The position numbers and the translations under genes are program-made. A DNA stretch of 64,000 nucleotides from Wyeomyia smithii (taxonomy: Eukaryota > Arthropoda > Insecta > Diptera > Culicidae). The notes below the pieces were generated by a model, which saw only the letters and a list, made by a program, of their open reading frames with translations, searched no databases and was not told the origin of the DNA. Where the stretch lies: assembly GCF_029784165.1 (NCBI RefSeq), contig NC_073695.1, positions 234,719,844 through 234,783,843 of the forward strand. The letters are read 5' to 3'. Numbering within the stretch: the first letter of the stretch is position 1; each line of letters begins with the position of its first letter. Below are positions 46,286 to 57,576 of this stretch, piece after piece.

Positions 46286-47492
46286 TCAGGATCTGTAGTA
46301 AGTCAGCTGGTGTGTACTTGAGCGGAGGTACACCGGCTGATTGATTTTCATCAGGTATAGACTGAGGTAACTGTTGAAAACCCGGAGGGGAGCGATTTTC
46401 TGTTCTCGATCGCCGGTCCGCCCCTTCTGCATGCTGCGGTGGTGGTTGCATCGCCGATGCCGCCTGTGTTATTGGCATTTGTTGGTTTCGGTAATTCGAT
46501 TGAAGTGTTGGATAGTTGTTCTCGTCGAATACTGGAACTGGTGGTGGAAATCGGTCTCTTCTCCTCCCTGGTTGATTGCTTGTTGATGCTTGCTTCCGGA
46601 TGTTTTTATATTCTTCTCGTTTTTTACAGATTCGATCAGAGGCTCGATGGGGTCCATTACAGTTGGCACACTTGTAATCTACTGCTCCTTCGATCGGACA
46701 GGAATCCGAGGAGTGTCCGAGAGAGCAGAAATTGCACCTTGCTTTAAGCCGGCAGTTTCGGGTGCCATGTCCGAAATTCAGGCACCGCATGCATTGTGTC
46801 ACTCCGTTGCTCGTTGCCCGGTAGGCCTCCCAGGTGACGATGATATCCTGAATGACTCTTATGGCTTTTAGCGCTCCCAAAGTTATTGTTCCCTTCTTGA
46901 AATGGACCAGATAGAGGCAATCTCTATATCTACTGGCAGTATCGTGTCTGGCCATCGGGAATACTGCTAATGGTTGTAGTTTGTAGTGGAGCTCAAGGTC
47001 CATTTTAATTTCAGCTGCATCCATGGCAGGCAGCCCTCGAACAACTGCTTTGAACGGTTTTTCTGACGGCAGGTCGTGTGTAAAATATTCTGCGTTGAGT
47101 TGATTCAGATATTTTTTAGCTTTTTCATATTCATCTTTGGAACGTATGACCACCTTGATGCCGATTCGACAAAGTTTTAACTCCGCTTTGATCTTCTTGG
47201 CTACTAGACCTCTTTTCAGCTCCTCCAATCCGATGGACTTTACCATCAAGGGCGGTAGTTTCATGTTGGTTGTAACGAGAAGATTGTCTTGAAGTTCTCC
47301 GAATCCATTCAGTTCACTATTGTTAATAGCGGTGTTTTCTTCAGATAGGGCGCTGTAGCGATTCTGCGATACAGTTGATGATAACTCCTCTTCATTTCGT
47401 TGCTTTTTTGGCTGCACCTGGTCAGGGGTACTGGCTGTGATGTTGGCAACCTTTGGGCTGGCTGTACTTCTTCTTCGGCGTTTACCACCCAT
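46197..47492 (-). CDS. Jockey ORF1 nucleic-acid-binding (gag-like) protein
   Basis: 431 residues, uninterrupted. Residues 1-50 are basic and Ser/Thr-rich (GGKRRRR start), probably disordered. About 85-225 form a globular region of the PRE/RRM type found before the knuckles in Jockey ORF1 proteins. Three zinc knuckles follow: CMRCLNFGHGTRNC at about 234-247, CNFCSLGHSSDSC at 253-265 and CANCNGPHRASDRIC at 275-289. The tail is Gln/Pro-rich. In this family ORF1 binds element RNA and forms the ribonucleoprotein with ORF2. The start is the first ATG, 133 nt from the element 5' end. Its TAG stop (46199-46197) overlaps the likely ORF2 start region. Confidence 0.92.
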   Translation of the reverse strand: MGGKRRRRSTASPKVANITASTPDQVQPKKQRNEEELSSTVSQNRYSALSEENTAINNSELNGFGELQDNLLVTTNMKLPPLMVKSIGLEELKRGLVAKKIKAELKLCRIGIKVVIRSKDEYEKAKKYLNQLNAEYFTHDLPSEKPFKAVVRGLPAMDAAEIKMDLELHYKLQPLAVFPMARHDTASRYRDCLYLVHFKKGTITLGALKAIRVIQDIIVTWEAYRATSNGVTQCMRCLNFGHGTRNCRLKARCNFCSLGHSSDSCPIEGAVDYKCANCNGPHRASDRICKKREEYKNIRKQASTSNQPGRRRDRFPPPVPVFDENNYPTLQSNYRNQQMPITQAASAMQPPPQHAEGADRRSRTENRSPPGFQQLPQSIPDENQSAGVPPLKYTPADLLQILNEMGDKLQQCSTRLEQVRILGESVLNYGY

Positions 47493-47633
47493 ATGTGGTA
47501 GTTATGTAATTGCGCGAAACACGGACGAGCGATATGATACTATACTATACTACACTAATGAACCGATTTTAAAATATACACACCCGAACTGCTCAAGAGC
47601 GATGTAATGAATCAATGCCATCAAAGACTGCTA

Positions 47634-48260
47634 TGAGACGACACAGGCTATTATATAGCCCAAAGCAAGAATCCATCCGCGAGCAAACAAGAAGCGAGCT
47701 TGTGATTGGTTGAATGTGCACGACTTTTAACACAACTTTTAACTAGTTTAGTATCGAAAACATATTTAAATTATTATATGACAATCCTGCGCAATATTTC
47801 CCCTATCAATCAAGCCATTGGTGTTAAGAATCTGTTCAGTGGTAATGATAAAAGAAGCATTTTAAAACGGTGTTGAAACACCTGTTGCAGCTACCGAAAG
47901 CGAGCTCGTTATTGGTTGAAAGCTGTGAGACTGTTTACAAAGTCAGATCGGTTGTATCCGTTAGTGTCGACTGTGCTTGTGAAGAGAGGTGGTGATTGGT
48001 TGCTCGGTATGATTTAGACAATCGATGTGATTTATCAATTTTTCAATAGTGTATCTCGAACAATAGGTTATTTTTGTTACATAAATTCAACCGTAAAAGA
48101 ATTTCTGATCGGTTGATGCCTAAACCTCGAAATTCTGAAAAGAAATGACTGATATATAAGCGCTCAAAACCTGACCACTTTTCCCTGGTTTTCCCCGGTT
48201 GAATTACTAGATTTTCAAATTCAGGTGCCTAACTTCGATATAGACGTTAGTCCAACGTCA
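47634..48260 (+). repeat. Family X, copy 4, right part
   Basis: It resumes directly after the Jockey target duplication, shares GTTTACAAAGTCAGATCG, GTGATTGGTTGCTCGGTATG and the GATATATAAGCGC box with X1, and ends at AGACGTTAGTCCAACGTCA (48242-48260). The right-end palindrome inverts the left-end word TGACGTTGGACTACG at 42169. Confidence 0.7.
47651..47657 (-). promoter_or_regulatory. TATA box 26-32 bp upstream of the Jockey 5' end
   Basis: TATATAA on the minus strand, inside the symmetric word GGCTATATAATAGCC, belongs to the flanking X sequence rather than to Jockey. With a CCAAT box (AACCAATCACAAG, minus) about 70 bp further upstream, it sits at the position from which a TATA promoter would start transcription at the first base of the element. 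Jockey normally uses an internal promoter, so this would be an adventitious external one. Function is inference. Confidence 0.4.
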
Positions 48261-48296
48261 AAATAGTAAAAGGGTGGTATCCAAGGCACCACCGCA
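48261..48296 (+). repeat. Linker between tandem X copies
   Basis: AAATAGTAAAAGGGTGGTAT then CCAAGGCACCACCGCA joins the right end of one X to the left-end word of the next. The AGGGTGGTATYCAAG part also precedes the left end at 42148, so it probably belongs to the second copy. Confidence 0.55.
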
Positions 48297-48921
48297 TGAC
48301 GTAGGACTACGGAATTTTTTCATATTTCGATGCTTCGGAGAAATCGTCTTCTGCCGATCCTTCGCACGCTTCTGGGAATTGCGCTAATACATCATATACA
48401 TATGACGAAACATTACGTACAATTCGTACAAATTCTTAAAATATTCGCTTATTCACTAAATGAAACTGCTTTGCAAACTGCTATCGCTGTAAAACTTCAG
48501 TTTTCCATAACAGATCTTTGGGTGAAATCGGTACGGTTTTGGAATGAAAATGATGGTAAGATGTTTGAATGGTTACCTCTCATGAATTTCCAGTAAGTGT
48601 GTCGTGTGTACTAGAGCAAGTAAAACAACAACAACAATAAATCGTTCTAAAGACAGATCGGTTGTATACTTCAGTGTCGACTGTGCTCGGGAAGTAAGGT
48701 AGTGATAGGTGGCTCGGTATGACTTGAACACTCCAAGTTATTTACCATTTTTTCGAAAGTGTTTCAATCAATTGGTTGTTTTTGTTACATCAATTCAATC
48801 AATAAACTGATAAAAATCCCTGATCACTGATCACTTTTCACTGCTCACTTTTTGCCATGGTTGAATTTCTTAATTTTGCAATTTAAGCACCTAACATCTA
48901 GATAGACGTAGTCCTACGTCA
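48297..48921 (+). repeat. Family X, short copy 5 with inverted ends
   Basis: The left word TGACGTAGGACTACG (48297-48311) is exactly inverted at the right end, CGTAGTCCTACGTCA (48907-48921). The 625-bp interior holds TTTTGGAATGAAAATGATGG and GTCGACTGTGCTCGGGAAG shared with X1 and X4, but lacks their TATATAAGCGC box. No protein is recognised. It behaves like a MITE, although the extra left sequence shared by other copies argues that this palindrome is not the outermost end. Confidence 0.6.
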
Positions 48922-49272
48922 AAATGTAAGATGACCATGACATCAGACCTTTGAATCGTCACCTTCATGAGTGAATCTTCAAGCGACGATGATGCAATAT
49001 AACTTCGACTTCGGCCCGATTGAATACCTGCTTCGTTTCACACCGATCCTTTTCTCACAGTTAACACAAAAATCGTCTTTCTCTCGTTACGCTACGTTGC
49101 ATTGCTTCCCTGCGTGTTGTTGGTATTCGTCACTTCGGAATGAACTGTTCGAATTTTGGGTTCAAGAGGGCAGCGACACAAAAAATGTCGAGCACATTGC
49201 TCGGCGCTTGATGCTTCCAAATTCACTTTCAACTGCATGACGACGATAAACCGAAGCAAGGTGTTGTAGGTA

Positions 49273-50721
49273 TTGTTGCGCCTAAGACTCTCTTCCTGCC
49301 AAAGAAGCTTACCATCCTGGTTGGATCCTAAAGGCGATCGGATATCCAACCAAACTCTCTTGCTTCGAGCCGTATGTACCAATCCGCAGAACGAATCGAA
49401 CTGTACACCCCCCTCCCCCACCCTTCCTGATACCAAACTCCCTGCCAACCCCTTTATTATACAGAAGTCAGTCGAAAGTGCAATTGGTGAGACAGCGAGA
49501 AATGTCGTGTTTGCCACCAAGAAGGCCCGCGGTGCCAGATACGTTTTACGGACAACATCAAAAAGTGCATACGATAAACTGTTGCGAATGAAAAAATTAG
49601 TTGATGGAACGGCAGTGGAAATCATTCCACATCCCACGCTTAGCACGTCACAAGGGGTAGTGTACGACGCGGATACTATCGAATTCACTACCGATATACT
49701 TTTGGAAAACCTCACTGGTCAAAGAGTTGTTAACGTACGAAGAATAACAAAACGTGAAAGTGAGTCAATTCGAAACACCCCGCTGCTAATCCTAACTTTC
49801 AGCACATCAGTTTCGCCATCGTATATTTACTTTGGGTTAGTCAGAGTTGCAGTCAGAAGGTACTACCCCACTCCATTGCTCTGTTATAATTGCGCCGAAT
49901 ACGGTCATACGCGAAAAAATTGCCACAAAGATGCGGTATGCCTTAATTGTTCGACCACGCATAGTTCATCAAGAGAACAGCCTTGCACACAAAGACAATA
50001 CTGCTTAAACTGTAAGGGAGCGCACGGTCCTACAGACAAAAACTGCCCAATATATGAAGTAAAAGCACATCATAAAAATAAAAGTAGACATGAACTTAAC
50101 TTACGGAGAAGCAAGAGCAGAATTCAGAAAAACGAAAAACCCGAACACAACGCTAGCCAAACGTGCAAAGGAATATCTCAAACGGAAAATGCTAAAGACA
50201 ACCAAATCAAAGAATTACTTGATGAACTGGAGAAAAGGGAAAAACAGGATGCCGAAACAAATGCTCTGAAAGAGGAGGTTAAAAAGTTAAAAGAAATTAT
50301 ATCAAACATAAGAAACTCAAGCAGGCAGGAAAAACAAATCGAATTGCTAAAGGAAGAGTTAAAAAAACAACGCGAGGCCTATAAAGCCAACGTAAAAGAA
50401 TTAGCCACACTAAAATCCAGTATAATTTTGAACAAAAACCAATTATCTGTAACCAAGCCCACACAGCCAAAAGAATTACAACCGCAATCCAAAAAAGCCA
50501 AATTCATTAACACCAAAGGAAATGACAGCAACGAAGAGGAAGGCAGACCTACCAATCCACGAAACAACCAACCTTCAATACTGACCAGAAGCCGGAATAA
50601 GGACACGGAAACCCACTTTACACCATGTACACAACCAAGAAAAACGGATATCAATGTCGGACCATCTCCCACAAATAGCGTCAATGAAATGGACGTCGAA
50701 GACGTCGAGATTTCAGATTAG
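49273..50721 (+). CDS. I-clade ORF1 zinc-knuckle protein
   Basis: 482 residues, open throughout. Residues ~60-190 form an RRM-like globular part of the kind found in I/R1 ORF1 proteins. Three knuckles follow: CYNCAEYGHTRKNC at 204-217, a CLNC...H...C knuckle at 223-238 and CLNCKGAHGPTDKNC at 244-258. Residues ~308-385 are a strongly charged heptad-like coiled coil (KELLDELEKREKQ and IELLKEELKKQRE segments), and an acidic DVEDVE tail ends the protein. It would package element RNA and multimerise through the coil. The true start is uncertain: the first ATG used here leaves a short, poorly structured N-terminus. Intact, so it could act in trans. Confidence 0.85.
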   Translation: MLRLRLSSCQRSLPSWLDPKGDRISNQTLLLRAVCTNPQNESNCTPPSPTLPDTKLPANPFIIQKSVESAIGETARNVVFATKKARGARYVLRTTSKSAYDKLLRMKKLVDGTAVEIIPHPTLSTSQGVVYDADTIEFTTDILLENLTGQRVVNVRRITKRESESIRNTPLLILTFSTSVSPSYIYFGLVRVAVRRYYPTPLLCYNCAEYGHTRKNCHKDAVCLNCSTTHSSSREQPCTQRQYCLNCKGAHGPTDKNCPIYEVKAHHKNKSRHELNLRRSKSRIQKNEKPEHNASQTCKGISQTENAKDNQIKELLDELEKREKQDAETNALKEEVKKLKEIISNIRNSSRQEKQIELLKEELKKQREAYKANVKELATLKSSIILNKNQLSVTKPTQPKELQPQSKKAKFINTKGNDSNEEEGRPTNPRNNQPSILTRSRNKDTETHFTPCTQPRKTDINVGPSPTNSVNEMDVEDVEISD

Positions 50722-50756
50722 AAAAATTCAAACCAAAACACACAGAAACAGACCAG

Positions 50757-53700
50757 TTGAACTCACCAAGACCGACTAGAAATCTTATCTTAAACCAAAA
50801 TAATTCACAAAACACCCAACCAACTCCAACCCTTCAGGCACTAGAAGTACCACCTAGTGATGATCCTAGCGCTGTTAGGGCACCACCTCACCAACCAATT
50901 ACCTTTCCATATTATCCTTCACTTACCAGCAATATGCAGATCGATCACTCAACCAATCAATCTGAAGCGACATCTGATATCAAGGATACATCCCAATTTT
51001 CGAGCCATAGCGACTTTTCTATTTTAATGGAAAAAAGAGGGTCACCAATTGCCCTCCAATGGAATGCCAATGGTATCAGACAGCAGTGGGATGACTTACA
51101 GCTCCTGATTAACGATAATCCACCCATGTGTCTTGCCCTGCAGGAAACCCACCTAAGAAGAAACCACAACCCCAATAATTGGACCGGCAACAAGTATTTT
51201 TGAACACAAAACTACGGGAACAATTTATACCAGACAATCGCCCTAGCAGTTAGAAAGGATATAAGATACACGCAAATCAACATCGATTGTCCGCTTCTGA
51301 ATGTTGCCATCCGATTACACGGTGTGGTGCCGGTAACGGTAGTAAATATCTATCTACCTTCAGGAAAAATACCCGGTCTTCAGAGCCACTTATCTAAACT
51401 TATCGAAAGTCTGGAACGACCATTTATAGTTATGGGAGACTTTAATGCACACCACACTACATGGGGCGCAGTTAGAAACGATAACAGAGGCAACATTATA
51501 GCAGATGTAATCGAAAACACTGACACTCTGATTCTAAACGACGGAACTTCAACCTTAATTAGGGGAACGCGTAAATCGGCTATCGATTTGACAATAGTAT
51601 CGGCAGATATAGCTAGGCAACTCAGCTGGAGTATAGAGAAGGACTCGTTTGGAAGTGATCACTTTCCAATTCACATCAACCACAATGATCAACCCCCTAC
51701 CACAACAAGGAGACGCAGATGGAAATTAGAGGAAGCTAACTGGCAGGAATACAACGACTTAATTTATGAGTCACTTGATACCGAACGAACGTTAAGTATA
51801 GACGAAATAACTAGCGTGATAATAACAGCAGCAGAAAACAGTATTCCAAAAACTTCGGGAAAACCCCACAGGAAAGGAGTTCATTGGTGGAACCCCACAG
51901 TAGAAACAGCTATTAAAAAAGACGCACAGCTCTGCGTAGAATGAAAAAAACCCCACCGGACCACCAACTAGCAGCTGAGCGTCTACAAGCTTTCCAAGAT
52001 GCCCGAAATGAGTGCAGAAAAGCCATCAGACAGGCCAAAACTGAAAGTTGGAAAAAGTTTCTCGATGGAATTGACATCAACGCATCAGTACCTGAAATGT
52101 GGAGACGAGTGAACGCTTTAACTGGCAAACGACGACAAACAGGGAGAACAATTCAGAGAAACGACGGCACATATACCAATGACCCACTGGAAATTGCTAA
52201 TTTATTGGGAGACTACTTTGCGGAGCTCTCCGGCAGCAAATCCTATTCAGAGGAGTTTCTAAAAATCAAGAAAAACAAAGAATTGAACCCAATCGTGTTC
52301 GAAAAGGAACAGGAAGGACAGACGTCATACTACAACCAAAATTTTTCCATGGATGAATTACTTTACGCCATCTCAAGCTCCAAAGAAAAATCCACCGGAC
52401 ATGATAATGTCGCGTATCCGATGCTTCACAACCTACCAGTACCTGGTAAAGTTGCATTATTGCGATCAATTAACGACACATGGCAACGTGGTATCTACCC
52501 GGACAAATGGCGCAAAAGCATCACTATCCCGATACCGAAACAAGGTAAAAATTCAGGCGGCCCCGCTGATTTTCGACCGATTAGCTTAACAAGCTGCCTT
52601 GGCAAAGTTGTTGAAAGAATGGTCAATCGAAGACTAGTCTGCCTACTCGAAGAAAAAGAACTACCAAACCACAGGCAGTTCGGATTCCGGAAAGGACGTG
52701 GAACGGGCACGTACCTAATGGCCCTCGGTGACATCATCGACCGTGCCCTTACCGAAAATTTGCATATTGACGTAGCCACCCTTGATTTATCGAAAGCATA
52801 CAACTGTACCTGGCGACATTCAATTCTTAGTCAATTAAAAGACTGGGGTATCAAAGGTAACAAGGGACATTTTATTCAAGGCTTTCTAAGCGAAAGGCGC
52901 TTCCAAGTTGCCATTGGAGACTCACTGTCATCATTAAAACAAGAGATTAACGGAGTCCCACAAGGATCAGTCCTAGCTGTCACACTATTTCTAATCCAGA
53001 TGAATGGAGTTTTCGAAGACCTACCAAGTGGCATTTACATATTAGTGTACGCTGACGACATTATCTTAATCGCAACAGGCCCTAACGCAACCAGAGTACG
53101 TATCAAAATAAAGAAAGCAATCAAAAGAGTAGCTAACTGGGCCAAAAAGGTTGGGTTCAGTATGGCAATCGAGAAATGCGCCGTTACCCATATTTGTCAC
53201 CATCATCACAACCCTTGGGGAAGACAGGTAGTCGTAAATAACGTAGTAGTCCCATTGAAAAAAAACAATTAAAATCATAGGCGTCACGATTGATCGTCAT
53301 TTAGATTTTAAGGCACATTTCGCGAATGTAAAAAAAGAAGCACAATCACGTAGCAGACTTGTACGCACCATTAGCCGACGACATCAACAGGGAAATAGAA
53401 ACTCACTGCTATTGGTTGGAAACAGCATACTCACCAGTAAACTGCTATATGGAATCGAAATAACAGCTAAATCCTACACTGCCTGTGATCGCATAATTGT
53501 AACATTCGACATTTTATGGATTTTGCGCTTTTTATTGGGAAATGCTCAAAATAGTATGTACTTTTCAAATCTGAAAAAATATGCTTATGTTTGTTTGAAA
53601 AAAATTGTAAAAAATAGCAAATTGTTTTGTCACGTAGCGTAAATAACCGCATAATTGTCACACTACTTAACCTTTTCAACTAATTTGTCATAAGAGCTTC

Positions 53701-55224
53701 CATCCAAATCCACATCTGCATCCTTTGGAACTCGGAAGTGATTCTGGTCCGGAAACCAACCACCGGTGATCCGTTTCTGATGTTTAGCTCATGCTTGTTG
53801 AATACAAGAAAAACTTCATTTCCACTGTGATAAATTCCAAAAGTAGCTTGAAAGTAACGGCATAAAAGTATCATTGCAAAAATTTCCACCAATTTGACTT
53901 CAAAAGTAGTGTTCAACGTTTACATAGTGTAAAGTAGTGCTTTCTTCGTGATACTAAGTTTAGTTGAACTGTCTATTTGCAAAAATATATTGGGAACAAT
54001 GCATTTAAGGTCAAAATATAAAAGTGTCATTTGCTCGAACAACCAATTTTGCAAATGTTACAATTATGCGGTTATGGGCAGTACAATGATATGATAAAAA
54101 TTCTTAGTCCAGAATATAACAAAATGATAAGGAATTGCTCTGGATTACTACCAAGTACACCAGCAATCAGCAGCTGCATTGAAGCAGGGACCTACCCGTT
54201 TGAAGCAGTAGTAGCACAATCCATCCTTAATAGAGTAATCGGATATTTAGAGAGGACAACTGGCGACTATGACCCTACAGCAGCCGCTATAAGACCTGTT
54301 CTTGATCGATACCCCGCGATAAAAGTTCCCCCGATTCCTCAATTACATCGAGTAGGGGATCGTAGATGGGACAAAAAAAGCCCGAAAATCGATCTTTCCA
54401 ACCAAAAACACCTCCGTGCAGGAGACCCACCCAGTAAAGCCCAAGCGGTATTTCAAGAATTAATCAGAAATAATTACCCATATCATCAACAAATCTTCAC
54501 CGACGGGTCAAAAACAAATGATACGGTTGAAATAGGCATATCAAGTAGCACCATTTCCGCATCCCATCAACTACCAAACGCTTGCTCAATTTTTTCAGCG
54601 GAAGCGGCGGCCATTCATGCAGCCATAACGGGCCCAGATCGAAACGAAAATGAGCCAACCATCATTCTCTCCGACTCAGCCAGTGTGTTGATGGCTTTAG
54701 AAAAAGGATCCTCTCGACATCCTTGGATACAAGCAATCGAAGAAGCATGCACAGCTAATATAACTTTATGCTGGATTCCAGGACACACAGGCATCAGCGG
54801 CAACGCTGAGGCAGATAAATTAGCGAATTTAGGCAGACACGCTTCATTGCTAACAACAGAGGTCCCAGGCATGGATATTAAAAATGATTTCCGGAACAAA
54901 ATCAAATCCGCAACAGCTGAAAATTGGCGAACGGAACAAAATCAATTCCTTAGAAAAATCAAAGGTGATACAGAAAAATGGACTGACCGACCCTCACGCA
55001 GAGAACAACAGATTCTTTCCCGGCTTCGAACAGGACATACATTGCTTACACACGGAGGGCTATATGAAAGCGGCCGCAGAAACGAATGCGACACTTGCAA
55101 ATACCCACTAACAGTCGAACACATCTTGGTGAATTGTCCGGTTTATCAGGAACTACGAGCAACACATCAGATCGAATATTCAATAATAGATGCCCTCTCC
55201 AATGACCCAGTTAAAGAACAATAA
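50757..55224 (+). pseudogene. I-clade ORF2 (endonuclease-RT-RNase H), disabled
   Basis: Domains in order: a Pro/Thr-rich leader (50757-51040); endonuclease (LQWNANGIRQQWDD at ~51053, QETHLRR with its Glu, MGDFNAHHTTWG at ~51433, SDHFPIHI at ~51656); RT (FRPISLTSCLGK at ~52570, FGFRKGRGTG, DLSKAYNCTWR at ~52783, NGVPQGSVLA, YADDIILIA at 53047-53073). Then RNase H (FTDGSK at ~54498, AEAAAIHAA, SDSASVLMAL, PGHTGISGNAEADKLAN at ~54778) and a CDTCKYPLTVEHILVNC zinc motif (~55087). Lesions: TGA at 51201-51203; a frameshift at the A6 run 51915-51920; a frameshift at the A8 run 53258-53265; a MITE at 53496-54064. All catalytic motifs survive. Confidence 0.88.
53496..54064. mobile_element. TA-flanked MITE inserted in the I-element ORF2
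   Basis: ATTGTAACATT at the left is exactly inverted at the right. TA at 53494-53495 and 54065-54066 is the duplication. Removing the 569 bp plus one TA rejoins GATCGCATATGCGGT and restores the ORF2 reading frame from LLYGIEITAKSY through GYGQYNDMIK, which supports these exact boundaries. The target is the palindrome CGCATATGCG. A third copy of the terminal word, CGCATAATTGTCACA, lies inside at 53649-53662. No transposase is encoded; TA duplication suggests Tc1/mariner mobilisation. Confidence 0.85.
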
Positions 55225-55400
55225 ACATTAAACTTTCTACGGGATGCCGAAATCTACGATCTCATATAAATTTGTTATATGATTAAGAAGTATCCCCATC
55301 AAATGTACATATTATTTCTACTATCACAGAGTGTCGAATGACCACAGGGTTAAAAACACTCTTTAATAAAAGCAATATCTATCTATCTAAAATCATTATT
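55225..55400 (+). other. I-element 3' UTR
   Basis: Sequence between the ORF2 stop and the microsatellite. It contains AATAAA-like TTTAATAAAAGC at about 55361 and a short ATCTATCTATCTA run at about 55377-55390, just before the ATT tract begins. The exact 3' end of the element cannot be fixed. Confidence 0.55.
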
Positions 55401-55404
55401 TGTG

Positions 55405-56455
<1,051 letters not shown>

Positions 56456-57575
56456 GTTTTAGGAGTCCTTTCATTCCTTCCCATTCAAAACATGACAATG
56501 GGAGGTGATGATACGTTACTTATTTTATTAGCGATTCGATTAGAAGTTGTCTATCGATGGCCATCGGTCGCTTCGCAATGATCCGGGGTTTTTTTTATTT
56601 CACCCGCTTGTTTTCTAACTAGGCCAATTTTATCAGCAAGGGCAGCATATTTGGTGCGAATGTGCCTTATGAAATTGTTTATATCCAATTTATTCTGAAC
56701 GTAAGAACACCCTCACTCTTTACAAATAGCTTTATCGCCATTCGAGATCACATAGTTCATTGCTATTTCGCTCATCGTCACACAACCGCGCTTTCTGCTA
56801 CCAGCAACTGCAGCAACAGAGCCTTGTCCGCCAATAGTACTAACTCCGGCACGATCCATATTCAGTGACGATTTCAATGAAACTAAATTCGATCGTTTCA
56901 GTTCTAGAATGACACAGCACAGACGATGACGATTAAAAAAACTGACTTCGTTCTGTTAATTCGTCAACTGAAGCAATTCGTGATTTGCAAGCGAAAGAGG
57001 GAGGAAAAGGAGAGAGCGAAAGTTTACTTTTGTTATAGTCATGTAGAACCCGAAGAGTGTTCATCCTCACTTCGACAAACTCCAGCCGAGTTGAATGTTC
57101 GGAGTATCAATAGCAGGTGGTGAAAGAGAGGGTTTTCATATTCTTTTGTTGAGAACTCATTCGAAATTGTTGAGGCCTGCATGATATATACAAGAATTTT
57201 TAAGCTGTCCGAAATATATTTTAGACAGTGTCCAAAACATGTTGTCTATCCAAAATGCATTGAAAATGTTTTATTAGAAACATCTTTTGATAGTGATTTA
57301 TGGTGTATGCTTATATGATCGATGATATATACTTGTGGTTTTGCTTGCATGTTTTGAGCTACCATTTTTTGTCATTTGATAAAGATACTTACAGTTACAT
57401 CTGGATGACTACTTAGTCTGTCCAAAATAGTTGAATTACCCTTGTACCTAAATGTGGGAAACTCATTTTCACAACTTCAATTAAAGACGGTTTTAGTTTT
57501 AAAAAGGAAATGTCTGTATGACGGTGCTTCCCATACAAACGGGAGGTACAAAAACTTATAATCCTATCTTAAATC
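56456..57575. other. Unassigned DNA
   Basis: No element ends or domains recognised. A poly-T run at 56588-56597 and a short run of purine-rich sequence (AGAGGGAGGAAAAGGAGAGA at 56995) are the only low-complexity features. Confidence 0.35.
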
Positions 57576-57576
57576 T

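Larger units (their letters stand above)
43634..47625 (-). mobile_element. Full-length Jockey-clade non-LTR retrotransposon
   Basis: The 3,992-bp element lies on the minus strand with a 133-bp 5' UTR, two overlapping open ORFs, a ~200-bp 3' UTR and a poly(A) tail (T run at 43634-43643 on the + strand). GACTGCTA at 43626-43633 and 47626-47633 is an exact 8-bp target duplication (TAGCAGTC in element sense). Intact ORFs and an unmutated duplication indicate a recent insertion and a possibly active copy. It inserted into a family X copy. Clade assignment comes from the protein motifs (Jockey-type endonuclease, YADD RT, no RNase H). Confidence 0.92.
48930..55400 (+). mobile_element. I-clade non-LTR retrotransposon, nearly complete
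   Basis: The order is a 5' UTR (from about 48930), ORF1 (49273-50721), a 35-nt gap, ORF2 (50757-55224, with lesions), then a ~160-bp 3' UTR running into an ATT microsatellite. RNase H plus an ORF1 with three zinc knuckles places it in the I group. The 5' boundary is set only by the end of the preceding X copy. The lesions are one TGA stop, two single-base frameshifts in A runs and a 569-bp MITE, so decay is recent and light. I elements commonly end in simple repeats, consistent with the adjoining ATT tract. Confidence 0.85.

Noticed and set aside
49092..49715. 207-codon minus-strand frame over the I-element ORF1
   Set aside because: Antisense shadow; the plus-strand frame has zinc knuckles and coiled coil, this one has no motif.
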